A stretch of DNA of 64,000 bases. Origin: Sweltsa coloradensis. Its lineage: Eukaryota; Arthropoda; Insecta; Plecoptera; Chloroperlidae. Positions 1 through 10,385 of the stretch are shown piece after piece. The position numbers and the translations under genes were made by a program. The stretch covers positions 1 through 64,000 of the forward strand of contig JAMZAV010003100.1 in the NCBI GenBank assembly GCA_024449915.1. The letters run 5' to 3'. Position 1 is the stretch's first letter, and every line of letters starts with the position of its first letter. Below the pieces are notes generated by a model. That model had not been told where the DNA came from, did not search any database, and saw only the letters and a program-made list of their open reading frames with translations.

Positions 1-62
1 GTCCTGACCGTTGTTTGAACCCATTTCTCCCATAATCCGGATATAAAGGCGCCCCAACTATA
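1..62 (-). repeat. tRNA-derived repeat fragment (SINE-like)
   Basis: Read on the minus strand this has a B-box-like GGGTTCAAAC and, further 5', a TTGGGGCGCC stretch resembling a decayed A-box. The same kind of sequence recurs at 5526-5600 and 8161-8222, and in two of these three places a fold-back element with ACTAGGG ends sits immediately next to it. There is no closing acceptor stem, so it is not a functional tRNA gene. Confidence 0.45.
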
Positions 63-63
63 G

Positions 64-346
64 ACTAGGGAAACGCCAAAGTCGTTAGACGAGTGAGCGA
101 GCCATATGTAGAGTACCAGGGAACATTTGCACTGAAGTTGATTGATATTATATATAAGGTATACCCTACTCGATAAGCTTTTGAGTTCAGTTGGTATAAG
201 GGCAAAGGGCGCGTCAACTGTGATAGGCTAGGGAGGAAAGTAACATGCTATATCCAGCCTCAGGTAGGGGGAAGAAATGGAATGTTCCCAGGTACTCAAC
301 ACATGGCTCGCTACTCGTCTAAAAACGACTTTGTCGTTTCCCTGGT
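64..346. mobile_element. HLE-D fold-back element, copy 1
   Basis: The left end reads ACTAGGGAAACGCC and the right end is close to its inverse (GTCGTTTCCCTGGT). The inverted arms extend about 65 bp inward on each side and include GAGCCAT and its inverse ATGGCTC. The central part is not inverted and encodes nothing. Both ends match the 3' end of the HLE-D family (AACGAC..GGCGTTTCCCTAG), so the element looks like two 3' ends facing outward. Confidence 0.7.
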
Positions 347-361
347 AAAAATATAAAATTA

Positions 362-818
362 TTGGATGAGCGAAGCGAAGATTCCATTCTACTACACTGG
401 AGAAAAAAATCCGGAATATTTTTTTTTCTTTTTTTTGTATTTTTGTCTGTTTGTCCACACGATTCCGGCTAAACCGATACTCCGATTGCGATGGAATTTT
501 ATGGTGACCTTCGAAATCTCTGAACTTATAACCGCCACGTTTTTGAGCGCAATCGGAAAATTTTTTCTCTTGAAAATCGCAATTTTACGATTTTTTCGAT
601 TTTTAAAAAAATTCTTCGACTTATAACACCTTAACACCTACATGCTTTATCTGATTTTAATGATGTTTGCACAGAACCTTTATTTTATGAATTAAGATAT
701 TCTTGTTAAATTTGAGCGCAATCGAGAAATTATTTCTTATAAAAATCGCAATTTTACGATTTTTTTTTAACAATTACGATTAATTAAAACAAATTTAAAA
801 AATTAAGTAAATTTTTTA
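362..818 (+). mobile_element. HLE-A unit 1 (5' end, no 3' end)
   Basis: It begins TTGGATGAGCGAAGCGAAG, followed by ATTCCATTCTAC, a T-rich run, GTATTTTTGTCTGTTTGTCC, the CGATACTCCGATTGCGATG core, and one internal AT-rich module carrying CTACATGCTTTATC and GAGCGCAATC. Compared with a full unit it lacks one internal module and the whole 3' tail, and it runs straight into the next unit. Non-autonomous, no coding capacity. Confidence 0.8.
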
Positions 819-1449
819 TTGGATGAGCGAAGCGAAGATTCCATTCTACTACACTGGAGAAAAAAATCCGGAATGTTTTTTTTTCTTTTTTTCTTTTTTT
901 GTATTTTTGTCGGTTTGTCCACAAGATTCCGGCTAAACCGATACTCCGATTGCGATGAAATTTTATGGAGACCTTCGAAATCACTGAACTTAGAACTGCC
1001 ACAATTTTGAGCGCAATCGGAAATTTTTTTGTCATGAAAATCGCAATTTTACGATTTTTTTCGATTTAAAAAAAAGGCCTCGACTTATAACACCTACATA
1101 CTTTATCCGATTTTAATGATTTTTGCACAGAACCTTTACTTTATGAATTAAGATATTCTTGTGAAATTTGAGCGCAATTGAAAAAAATATTTATCATAAA
1201 AATCGATATTTTCCGGGTTTTTTCTTTTTTTAAACAATTCTTTGACTTATAACACCTACATGCATCATCCGATTGTAATATTTTTTTCACAGAACCTTAA
1301 TTATATGAATTAATATATTCGTGTTAAATTTGAGCGCAATCGAGAAATGATTTCTTATAAAATCGCAATTTTACGATTTTTTTTAACAATTACGATTAAT
1401 TAAAAAAAATTAAAAAAATTAAGTTAATTTTTAATTTAATTTAATTTAA
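819..1449 (+). mobile_element. HLE-A unit 2 (no 3' tail)
   Basis: Second head-to-tail unit, again starting TTGGATGAGCGAAGCGAAG. It has the full set of internal modules (three GAGCGCAAT boundaries) and ends in TTAATTTAATTTAAT-type sequence directly against the next unit's start, without the hairpin/CTAG tail. Confidence 0.8.
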
Positions 1450-2235
1450 TTGGATGAGCGTAGCGAGCGTAGCGAGCGAAGCGAAGATTCCATTCTACTA
1501 CACTGGAGAAAAAAATCCGGAATGTTTTTTTTTTTTTTCTTTTTTTTTTTTCTTTCTTTTTGTATTTTTGTCTGTTTGTCCACACGATTCCGGCTAAACC
1601 GTACTACTCCGATTACGATGAAATTTTATGGAGGCATTCGAAATCTCTGAACTTAGAACTGCCACGTTTTTGAGCGCAATCGGAAAATTTTTCTCATGAA
1701 ATCGCAATTTTACGATTTTTTTTTCGATTTTTAAAAATTTCCTCGACTTATAACACCTACATGCTTTATCCGATTTTAATGATTTTATGCACAGAACCTT
1801 AATTTTATAGATTACATGATATTTTTGTGAAATTTGAGCGCAATTAAAAAATATTTATCATAAAAATCGAAATTTTACGGTTTTATCTTTTTTTAAACAA
1901 TTCTTTGTCTTATACACCTACATGCTTATCCGATTGAAAGATTTTTTCGCAGAACCTTAATGTTATAAATTAATATATTACTGTTAAATTTGAGCGCAAT
2001 CCGAGAAATTATTTCTAATAAAAATTCAATTTTACGTTTTTTATTTTAACCATTACGATTAATTTTAAAAAAAATTAATGAATAAAGTTTCTTTTATTTT
2101 TTATTTAATTTATTTAAAAAATTTCAATTTAATAATGTTTTACCACAGAACAACATAAAAGTCGCATAACACTGGCAGCTCAATGCACCAATTACGCTCA
2201 TCCAACAACGCGGCGGGACTTAAGCGTTTTCCTAG
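1450..2235 (+). mobile_element. HLE-A unit 3, full length with 3' end
   Basis: The start carries two extra copies of the 8-mer GTAGCGAG before GAAGCGAAG. The 3' end has the whole signature: GCTCAATGCACCAATTA, the inverse start motif CGCTCATCCAA, the hairpin AACGC/GCGTT, and TTTTCCTAG ending at 2235, followed by T. It is therefore a complete unit, or the terminus of the three-unit chain 362-2235. Confidence 0.85.
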
Positions 2236-2257
2236 TTTTAAAAACATTTTAACTTAA

Positions 2258-2922
2258 TTGGATGACCGTAGCGAGCGTAGCGAGCGAAGCGAAGATTCCA
2301 TTTCACTACACTGGAGAAAAAAATCCGGAATGTTTTTTTTTTTCTTTTTTTTCTGTATTTTTGTCTGTTTGTCCACACGATTCCGGCTAAACCGATAATC
2401 CGATTGCGATGAAATTTTATGGAGGCCTTCGAAATCTCTGAACTTAGAACTGCCACGTTTTTGAGCGCAATCGGAAAATTTTTTCTCATGAAAATCGCAA
2501 TTTTACGATTTTTTTCGATTTTTAAAAAAAAATTTCGACTTATAACACCTACATGCTTTATCCGATTTTAATGATTTTTGCACAGAACCTTTATTTTATG
2601 AATTAAGATATTCTTGTGAAATTTGAGCGCAATTAAAAAAATATTTATCAAAAAAATCGATATTTTCCGGTTTTTTCTTTTTTTAAACAATTCTTTGACT
2701 TATAACACCTACATGCTTCATCCGATTGTAATGATTTTTTCGCAGAACCTTAATTATATGAATAATATATTCGTGTAAATTTGAGCGCAATCGAGAAATT
2801 ATTTCTTATAAAAATCGCAATTTACGATTTTTTTTAACAACTACGATTAATTAAAATAAATTAAAAAATTTAAGTTAATTTTTTATTTAATTTAATTTAA
2901 TTTTAAAAACATTTTAACTTAA
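2258..2922 (+). mobile_element. HLE-A unit 4 (no 3' tail)
   Basis: Starts TTGGATGACCGTAGCGAGCG (one substitution in GAGCG) and includes the core and AT-rich modules. The 22 bases before it (TTTTAAAAACATTTTAACTT) also precede unit 5, so the chain was extended together with its flank. There is no CTAG end. Confidence 0.8.
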
Positions 2923-3687
2923 TTGGATGAGCGTAGCGAGCGTAGCGAGCGAAGCGAAGATTCAATTCTACTATACTGGAGAAAAAATCCGGAAAATTTT
3001 GTTTGTTTTTTATCTTTCTTTTTTCTGTATTTTGTCTGTTTGTCCACACGATTCGGCTAAACCCATAATCCGCTTGCGATGAAATTTTATGGAGGCCTTC
3101 GAAATCTCTGAACTTAGAACTGCCACGTTTTTGAGCGCAATCAGGAAATTTTTCTCATGAAAATCGCAATTTTACGATTTTCAATTTTTAAAAAATTTCT
3201 TCGACTTATAACACCTACATGCTTTATCCGATTTTAATGATTTTTGCACAGAACCTTTATTTTATGAATTTAGATATTTTTGTGAAATTTGACGCGCAAT
3301 TGAAAAATATTTATCAAAAAAATCGAAATTTTACAGTTTTTTTTTTTTAAACAACTCTTTGACTTATAACCTACATGCTTTATCCGATCGTAATGTATTT
3401 TTTCGCATCGAACCTTTATTAAATGAATTAATATAGAGTGTAAAATTTGAGCGCAAGCGAGAAATTATTTCTTATAAAAATCGCAAATTTAGATTTTTTA
3501 AATAATTACGATCCATTAAAAAAAATTTTAAAAATGAAGTTAATTTTTAATTTAATTTAATTAAAAAAAAATTTCAACTTAATAATGATTTTGCCACAGA
3601 ACAACAGAAAATTCGCATAACACACGGCAGCTCAATGCACCAATTACGCTCATCCAACAACGCGGCGGGACTTAAGCGTTTTCCTAG
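2923..3687 (+). mobile_element. HLE-A unit 5, full length with 3' end
   Basis: Starts TTGGATGAGCGTAGCGAGCG. Ends with CGCTCATCCAA, the hairpin and TTTTCCTAG at 3687. A second, partial 3'-subterminal copy (AATGATTTTTCCACAGAACA to CACCAATTTAC) follows at about 3688-3752, as if one more tail began to be copied and stopped before the CATCCAA motif. Confidence 0.85.
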
Positions 3688-3752
3688 TAATGATTTTTCC
3701 ACAGAACAACAGAAAATTCGCATAACACATGGCAGCTCAATGCACCAATTTA

Positions 3753-3963
3753 CAAAAAAATTTCCAATTCATATTTTTATTTGACACCAAAAACGAATTA
3801 TTGTTTTAACTTTGCATTGCACATTGCTTCCACACCTCATGCAAGTCCCTTGCCTAGAATCACATTCAAAACTATTTTGTAACAATTTCCCCCATTTTCA
3901 CTATTAAGTTTTTCTCACCATTTTCCACCATACGAGTATTACTCCCGTTGTCATCGTGACTTT
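3753..3963. other. Unique AT-rich spacer
   Basis: No repeat family, ORF or RNA feature recognised. It ends in CGTGACTTT immediately before HLE-A unit 6 and supplies the T-rich insertion site. Confidence 0.4.
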
Positions 3964-4738
3964 TTGGATGAGCGAAGCGAAGATTCCATTCTACTACACT
4001 GGAGAAAAAAATCCGGAATGTTTTTTTTTCTTTTTTTTTCTTTTTCTTTTTCTTTTATTGTATTTTTGTCTGTTTGTCCACACGATTCCGGCTAAACCGA
4101 TACTCTGATTGCGATGAAATTTTATGGAGACCTTCGAAATCTTTGAACTTAGAACTGCCACGTTTTTGAGCGCAATCGGAAATTTTTTCTCATGAAAATC
4201 GCAATTTTACGATTTTTTTCGATTTTTAAAAAAATTTCTTCGACCTTACATGCTTTATCCGATTTTAATGATTTTTGCACAGAACCTTTATTTTATGAAT
4301 TAAGATATTCTTGTGAAATTTGAGCGCAATTGAAAAAATATTTATCATAAAAATCGATATTTTACGGGTTTTTCTTTTTTAAAACAATTCTTTGACTTAT
4401 AACACCTACATGCTTTATCCGATTGTAATGATTTTTTCGCAGAATCTTAATTTTATGAATTAATTTATTCGTGTTAAATTTGAGCGCAATCGAGAAATGA
4501 TTTCTTATAAAATTTCTTATAAAAATCGCAATTTTACGTTTTTTTTAACAATTTCGATTAATTAAAACAAATTTAAAAAATTAAGTTAATTTTTTATTTA
4601 ATTTAATTTAAATTAAAAAACATTTCAACTTAATAATGATTTTTCCACAGAACAACAGAAAATCCGCATAACACATGGCAGCTCAATGCACCAATTACGC
4701 TCATCCAACAACGCGGCGGGACTTAAGCGTTTTCCTAG
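3964..4738 (+). mobile_element. HLE-A unit 6, solitary full-length copy
   Basis: Best reference copy in the window: one 5' end (TTGGATGAGCGAAGCGAAG), head with T-run and core, three AT-rich modules each bounded by GAGCGCAAT, then GCTCAATGCACCAATTACG, CGCTCATCCAA, the hairpin and TTTTCCTAG. It lies between CGTGACTTT and TTATATTAAC, consistent with insertion between two Ts without a longer target duplication. Confidence 0.85.
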
Positions 4739-5525
4739 TTATATTAACTTTGACGAAACTATTTATCTATCCCTGAATGATCTTGAAGATCACCCAAAAT
4801 AATATGTTCCTTCCTGCATAGGGTACCGACTACCGGTACGCCACTGTGTACGGTAGTAGGAGACAGAAGCCAGACAGAGGAGGAAGCAAGTAGTAACCAT
4901 GACAAACAACTCAATTAGAAAGACATTCCTGCATCTGAGGTGAGAGCACACAGCCTTGTTGTGTTGTGGTGAAATATCGGTGTACGATGGCCACCCATGA
5001 GGTTGGCGCCCGAGGCAGGTAGTGTGAAGCATCGCGCACAGGTGTTTATACGTACGTCTTTACTACATAGTATAGGTAGCACATACACACATTCCGCGAG
5101 ACTGCGATGCCAAGTGCCTTTTCATAACAAATTAATAAAGCATTTCTCAAACTAACCAAATTTAGAGCGTACTTACTGTTATTTTAAATAGCATTTCCTG
5201 GAGTGATCCAGGGCGCTGGTTCGAAGCGTATGGCTCTACTACGAAGACGTGCCGAATCCCGCATAGCATAGTTTAAAAAAAATTGTCATCGTAATCTATC
5301 ACCATTCATTGTCTACGAAATCATCATTATCATCATCATCATCATCAAGAATAAATGTACACAATTCAACTTCTAGTCTTGTTATATTGTTAAAATATAT
5401 TGTGTTGATTTATTTATACATTATGTTGGACAAGATACTAAACTCAATTTAAATATTTTACTATATGTTATAAATTTAAGTGGCAACATATAATTTCTCA
5501 ATTTTTAATACAACTCAGAAGTTAA
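4739..5525. other. Unassigned intergenic DNA
   Basis: An 80-codon minus-strand frame (4790-5032) has no recognisable family or motif. A short (ATC)n run lies near 5325-5346. I see no convincing gene. Confidence 0.35.
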
Positions 5526-5600
5526 AAAATCCATCCCGATCGGGGTTCGAGCCCGAGTCTCCCACATTCCAAGTAGGCGCCTTAGCCAACTAGTCTGCAA
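5526..5600 (-). repeat. tRNA-derived repeat (SINE-like)
   Basis: On the minus strand there is an A-box-like TAGTTGGCTAAGGCG and a B-box-like GGCTCGAACCCC at roughly tRNA spacing, followed by GGGATGGATTTTTT. The same GGATGGATTTTTT tail follows the tRNA-like region at 26806-26902, which suggests one tRNA-derived family. Confidence 0.6.
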
Positions 5601-6920
5601 AGTTTACGACGCATTGTGTGATATCAGTATCTCGAGGAGTGGTGCCAACATTACGATTTGATTGAAAATTGAAAAACAAAACGTAGGCCTACCTCACTGA
5701 AACTTTGCACAACTACTTTGTGAAGAAAACTGAAATGTGAGACTCTAATATATAGTTAATAACATATTATGTTATTATAGACGATTATAGATGAGTATTT
5801 TATAATTGCACACAACTACAGAGCTGTCTTTGCATATCTAAACTTTAGATAAAGGTTCACAAGTATATGCTTACTACCTCTATGTACTTGGTCTTTACTT
5901 TTTGTCCATGTCTGGCTGTAAGTTAGAATTCCTCAAGCAAATTGTTTCCTAATTGAATGAAATAAATCGCATGGCGCGGGAGATGGGCGCGACAGGACAA
6001 GGCACGATTTGCCTGGGCAACGTAATCACTTGCACGTGTTTTATAACAAACAGTTGGCACGCCTACGCCTGCCGAGTGGGAACTAGGCCACAAGTCACCT
6101 AGCTCAAACCGCTCAATTTCGCCGTTATTGTTCAAGATTCAAGACAAATATTACATTCAATATACAACACACCTTTTCTATCTTTTGATACATATTTTTA
6201 ATAACACTTTACCATTTACATGGATCAACAAATGAATTCTGATTTATTATGAGCTACTCATTCTTGTTACAAGACTCATTGTTACTTTCTTTAGTGTAAT
6301 GCGAAAATGTTAGTTTCCTATTTCCCATTTCTAAATCGTCGGAATTATGTATTATTTCCATGTATATAGTGGTAGCCCATGCTACTTACTGATGCTACTG
6401 ATTAGATAGGTCACTGATTCGATATCTACCCACATAAATCTTTAAAGAAAGTTTTGTTCAAAGATTTCTTTAGTAGATAGGTCGAATGATTCCAAACTAC
6501 CATTGCACTGGTGCACATAAGGTCACGTAAGTTATACCATCGACCGTATACAAGCACTGATTTATACTTATGGTCGAGGTTGAACATATGAGTCATCCGA
6601 ACAGGAACATAACAATTGAACATGAATTAATGTTTCCCACGTAAAAACTAAGTTAAATAGTCCCCACTTGGTGATAATGGCACACGGGGCCATCAACATC
6701 ACCACTAACGATATCATAACAGGAAGAATTCGTTCACAAGCTCAGTATATAGGCAAGAATCAATCCATTTTATGACTATAGTGTTCAGATATTTGTTGAG
6801 AATCGAACTTTTTACTTTGTTTTGTATTTGCTACGAATTTGATGACTCATCGTGCGTTGCAAAGCTCAACCGAAATAAAGGAAATCCAAATTTGAACTGG
6901 TGTTTTGTCTGGAGCCGTCC
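5601..6920. other. Unassigned intergenic DNA
   Basis: AT-rich. Short open frames (5923-6135 minus, 6426-6623 minus, 6772-6990 plus) have no recognisable motif, and the last runs into the palindrome. No promoter or splice structure that I can support. Confidence 0.35.
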
Positions 6921-6922
6921 TA

Positions 6923-7514
6923 CAGTGCCGCTTCCCGTAAGGCCATCAACCTTTTTTTTCCCCTATGCCATCATTACTACCTGTCGATAAAGACCATGTT
7001 ACACTTGTTGGCCTAAGGGGAATTGATTTATTCCCCTTAGGCCAACACCCTGCATTTCACTATCGAAAATTCAAAGGTTTGTTGGCGTTAGGGTAATTGA
7101 TTTATTCCCGTTAGGCCAACAGCGTATATGCATCGTTTACGGTAAGGAGCGGGGTGTTGTTGGCGTTGGGGTAATTGATTTATTCCCGTTAGGCCAACAG
7201 CGTATATGCTAAACGATGCATATACGCTGTTGGCCTAACGGGAATAAATCAATTACCCCAAGGCCAACAACACCCCGCTCCTTACCGTAAACGATGCATA
7301 TACGCTGTTGGCCTAACGGGAATAAATCAATTACCCCAACGCCAACAAACCTTCTTTGTATTTTCCATAATGAAATGCAGGGTGTTGGCCAAAGGGGAAT
7401 AAATCAATTCCCCTTAGGCCATCAACGCTTCCTGTAACATGGTCTTTATCGACAGGTAGAAATGATGGCATAGGGGGAAAAAAAGGTTGATGGCCTTACG
7501 GGAAGCGGCACTGT
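6923..7514. mobile_element. Large palindromic (fold-back) element
   Basis: The left outer arm CAGTGCCGCTTCCCGTAAGG is mirrored on the right as CCTTACGGGAAGCGGCACTG. Nearly the whole 590 bp is an inverted repeat centred near 7213. It contains six copies of a 40-bp unit that is itself palindromic (GTTGGCCTAAGGGGAAT and its inverse around TGATTT), at 7007, 7081, 7159, 7229, 7307 and 7384. The middle is GCGTATATGC/GCATATACGC. No coding capacity. The CAGTG..CACTG ends look like a DNA-transposon terminus, but I could not find a target-site duplication. Confidence 0.75.
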
Positions 7515-7623
7515 GGGAAGACACCTTTTGTCTTTTGTTCCGTCTGTTTTAAATGTTAGTATTCATTTTCTTGTGAGACACAAAACAGTCGTACTATGTT
7601 GAGTATAAATAAAATTATAATAA

Positions 7624-8160
7624 TTAGACGAGTGAGCGCAGCGAACGTAGTCTACAACGCTACTCGATCGGGCCTTGGTCGTGATTAATTCTGTGTGTTA
7701 AATGTTTGTTAAATGTCAGTCTGTCCGATCCCATACGGCCGAACGGCCAAATAGACTGAGCTGAAATTTTAATCAGACATCCATGACCAGGTAACTGAGA
7801 ACTGCTAACAAAATGAGCACAATCTGTTGCGATTTAAAACCTGCAAGAAATAAAAAACTGAAAAATACGTCGAAATGTATCGGAATTATTTTAACGACAA
7901 TGGTTTTCATTTTGAAATAATATTTTTTGTTTGTTATTTACCTGGCTGTGAAATGCCGTGTCCAAGGTTAATCGAATGTTGGACGTCAAGGTACCCCCAA
8001 ATTCCGCTCGTAGATTGAGTAAACCTTGCAATATTTTCACGTATTTCGTACTGGCTATGTTTTCCATAGTATTGTCACAGATGATGGACTTCACTGCGTT
8101 ATATACATTTCAAAAACATGTTAAATAATTTAAAAAATACAATCCAGTAATAACAAAATC
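7624..8160 (+). mobile_element. HLE-D 5'-end copy
   Basis: Starts TTAGACGAGTGAGCGCAGCG, the same layout as HLE-A (short motif then iterated GCG-AGCG). Within 150 bp it has CAGTCTGTCCGATC, CGGCCGAACGGCC and GAGCTGAAATTTT, the counterpart of the HLE-A core. The inverse motif CTCACTCGTCTAA plus AACGACGTTGGCGTT and TCCCTAG is seen at 8639-8675, which identifies the family. The right limit of this copy is uncertain. Confidence 0.5.
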
Positions 8161-8222
8161 TTTCCCGACCATTGAACCCATGTCTCCCACATTTCGGCTA
8201 TAAGGGCGCTTTAACCAACTCG
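8161..8222 (-). repeat. tRNA-derived repeat fragment
   Basis: Minus strand: GTTGGTTAAAGCGC (A-box-like) and GACATGGGTTCAATGG (B-box-like). Same family as 1-62 and, like it, directly abuts an ACTAGGG end. Confidence 0.5.
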
Positions 8223-8355
8223 ACTAGGGAAACGTCAAAGTCGTTGTTAGACGAGTGAGAGAGTCATGTGTTGAGTACGCGGGAACATTTGCATTAAAGT
8301 TTGATTAAAGTATTCGTATAAATAATAGGATATTTAAGTTTCGGTCATAAATAAA
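8223..8355. mobile_element. HLE-D fold-back element, truncated copy
   Basis: Begins ACTAGGGAAACGTCAAAG and matches the left arm and the first part of the centre of the copy at 8397-8675, then stops in an (AAAT)n tract with no right arm. Confidence 0.6.
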
Positions 8356-8396
8356 TAAATAAATAAATTGGATTTAGAGTCTACCCACTCAGTTAT

Positions 8397-8675
8397 ACTA
8401 GGGAAACGCCAAAGTCGTTGTAAGACGAGTGAGAGAGCCATGTGTTGAGTACCGGGAACATTTGCATTTAAGTTAGATAATTATATTGTGGTATAAATAA
8501 TAGTGTTTTTAAGTTTAGTTTGTATAAGGGCACGTCAACTGTAAGGCCATAATGCGCCACTCTAGCCTATGATAGGCTAGGGAGGCCTATAGTTAGGGGG
8601 AAGAAAAGTAATGTTAGCGGGTACTCAACACATGGCTCACTCACTCGTCTAACAACGACGTTGGCGTTTCCCTAG
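8397..8675. mobile_element. HLE-D fold-back element, copy 2
   Basis: Ends ACTAGGGAAACGCC and GGCGTTTCCCTAG. Inner arms contain GCCATGTGTTGAGTACC and its inverse GGTACTCAACACATGGC. A roughly 22-bp imperfect direct repeat (TTAGAGTCTACCCACTCAGT / TTCAGAGTCTACCCAGTCAG) flanks it at about 8372-8394 and 8687-8710. That is longer than a normal target duplication and suggests the site was tandemly duplicated. Confidence 0.7.
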
Positions 8676-8970
8676 TTAAATTTGTATTCAGAGTCTACCC
8701 AGTCAGTCATAACTGATTTTCAGTGGGGGACAGTAAACGAAAGAAAGCAACCAAGCCAACACTGTAGGCCCCGACGCAATCGACGAGTGAGCGATAACCA
8801 ACCAAAGATCGATATTTTTTAATATGAAATATAGCAATCAGTGGTATGGACAGAGCGAACACCCGCGGATCAACGCCAAAATCAGGACGGCTCCAAAGCC
8901 ACCGTTTACAAAGTCCTAAGACAAGAACTGATGGACTTAAGTCCAACTCCAAATCCTGTTAAAAAACTTC

Positions 8971-9047
8971 TGACTTAACGGGAATCGAATCCTGGACCTC
9001 CTGCATTGGAAGCAGAGACGCTAACCACAAGACCAACGAGCCACACA
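8971..9047 (-). repeat. tRNA-derived repeat
   Basis: Minus strand: TCTTGTGGTTAGCG (A-box region), an anticodon-like CTGC-TTCCAAT-GCAG hairpin, then GGATTCGATTCCCG (B-box). The acceptor arms do not pair, so I read it as a tRNA-derived interspersed repeat. Confidence 0.55.
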
Positions 9048-9815
9048 AATAAATGATGATCAATCACAATCAAATCAATTATCACACATCGGACTATTAT
9101 ATAAGTATGTGGCACTGGTGTGTGAGGGTTACCATGGTCGTTTGGGAGGACTCAATCCGTAGCACTCGCATTGTCGAAATCTTTCAGACAGGATTGCCGG
9201 TGGCGGATGGGTGGACCGATGGTCCAGCAGAAGATCACTGGAGAATGGGCATTCAAAGTCCAACTCGCTACCTTCCCGTGGTTAGGCCTGTGAGAACGCT
9301 GTGAGTAGGGGAGTAGTGTATTCCCCAAAACTAAGGGCGAGCTCTGGCCGGTTGGGGTGCGTGTTGCAAAGAGAGCTCTCGCGCAACTTTTTATCACACC
9401 TTTCTTCATTCACACAGCCTTACTCATATTTATTTTCTTCTTTCACTTTTTTCTTCTCTATGCAACGAGCACTCCTCCGTTTCCCCCCCAGTTTAACCCA
9501 TCCTATCCAACATCCTCACTCCTTCCTTGCGTCTTCCCTTACGTTTCTCCCTTTAGAAAGAAGAAAACATGGTGGTATACCACAATGGAAAAAGAAAATT
9601 TGGAAGATTCCAATACACTTGACATGGGCACTGATAACTCTACTGTTGAGTGCCCTAAAACAACATTAACAAACTAACTAACTAACTAACTCACTGGAGA
9701 ACGGAGAAACATTTCAAGGAAGCATATTGCGCTCGTGGATATGACTGTATGAAAAGGCAACCCGACAGTCTCTTGAGTCCTGGCACCCCGACAGCAGAGC
9801 CAGCCATGCAGCCAG
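9048..9815. other. Unassigned DNA
   Basis: Overlapping open frames around 9053-9677 show no domain. The plus-strand stretch near 9145-9185 (GAGGACTCAATCC, CTCGCATTGTCG) loosely resembles 12530-12565 and may be part of an uncharacterised repeat. TAAC repeats occur at 9675-9691. Confidence 0.3.
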
Positions 9816-10001
<186 letters not shown>

Positions 10002-10264
10002 GGGCGTGCACACGTGCGCCACACCTGCCCTCCAGTCCCTCATGTGTGAGGATCACTAAAAACAAACGACGGCTATTTTCACGCCCGCCGGGGAATCCGG
10101 CTCAAAAGAATAGACGGGAATAAATAGAATAGGGTTAGAAGGGTTCCCCTGGTCAAATGTCAATATCGCACCTGCAAGAACATTACTTCCGAGGCGGCGT
10201 CGTTTAGTTCGCGCCAGGGGTCGAGATGTAGCCGAGCAGTTGCCTATAGTACCGATCATAATGG

Positions 10265-10385
10265 CGCATCCTCATTTATTTTATTTATTTATTCATTTAA
10301 CATCTATTCAGTTAAAAAACTTGATTTATAAAGGAGGACAACTAAATAAATCTAATTACATAGATGCAGACACAACAATGAACTT
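10265..10385. repeat. Unclassified dispersed repeat, copy 1
   Basis: The segment with ATTCAGTTAAAAAAC, GGACAACTAAATAAATC and GATGCAGACACA recurs as a diverged copy inside the hAT MITE at about 12955-13045. No termini could be defined. Confidence 0.5.

Noticed and set aside
819..1010. Recurrent short peptide MDERSEDSILLHW (many places, both strands)
   Set aside because: It is the translation of the HLE-A 5' end. Its recurrence follows the repeat, frames differ between copies by indels in the T-run, and no copy is long.
4790..5032. Membrane-like small protein on the minus strand
   Set aside because: A single short frame with a hydrophobic patch; no similarity or gene structure.
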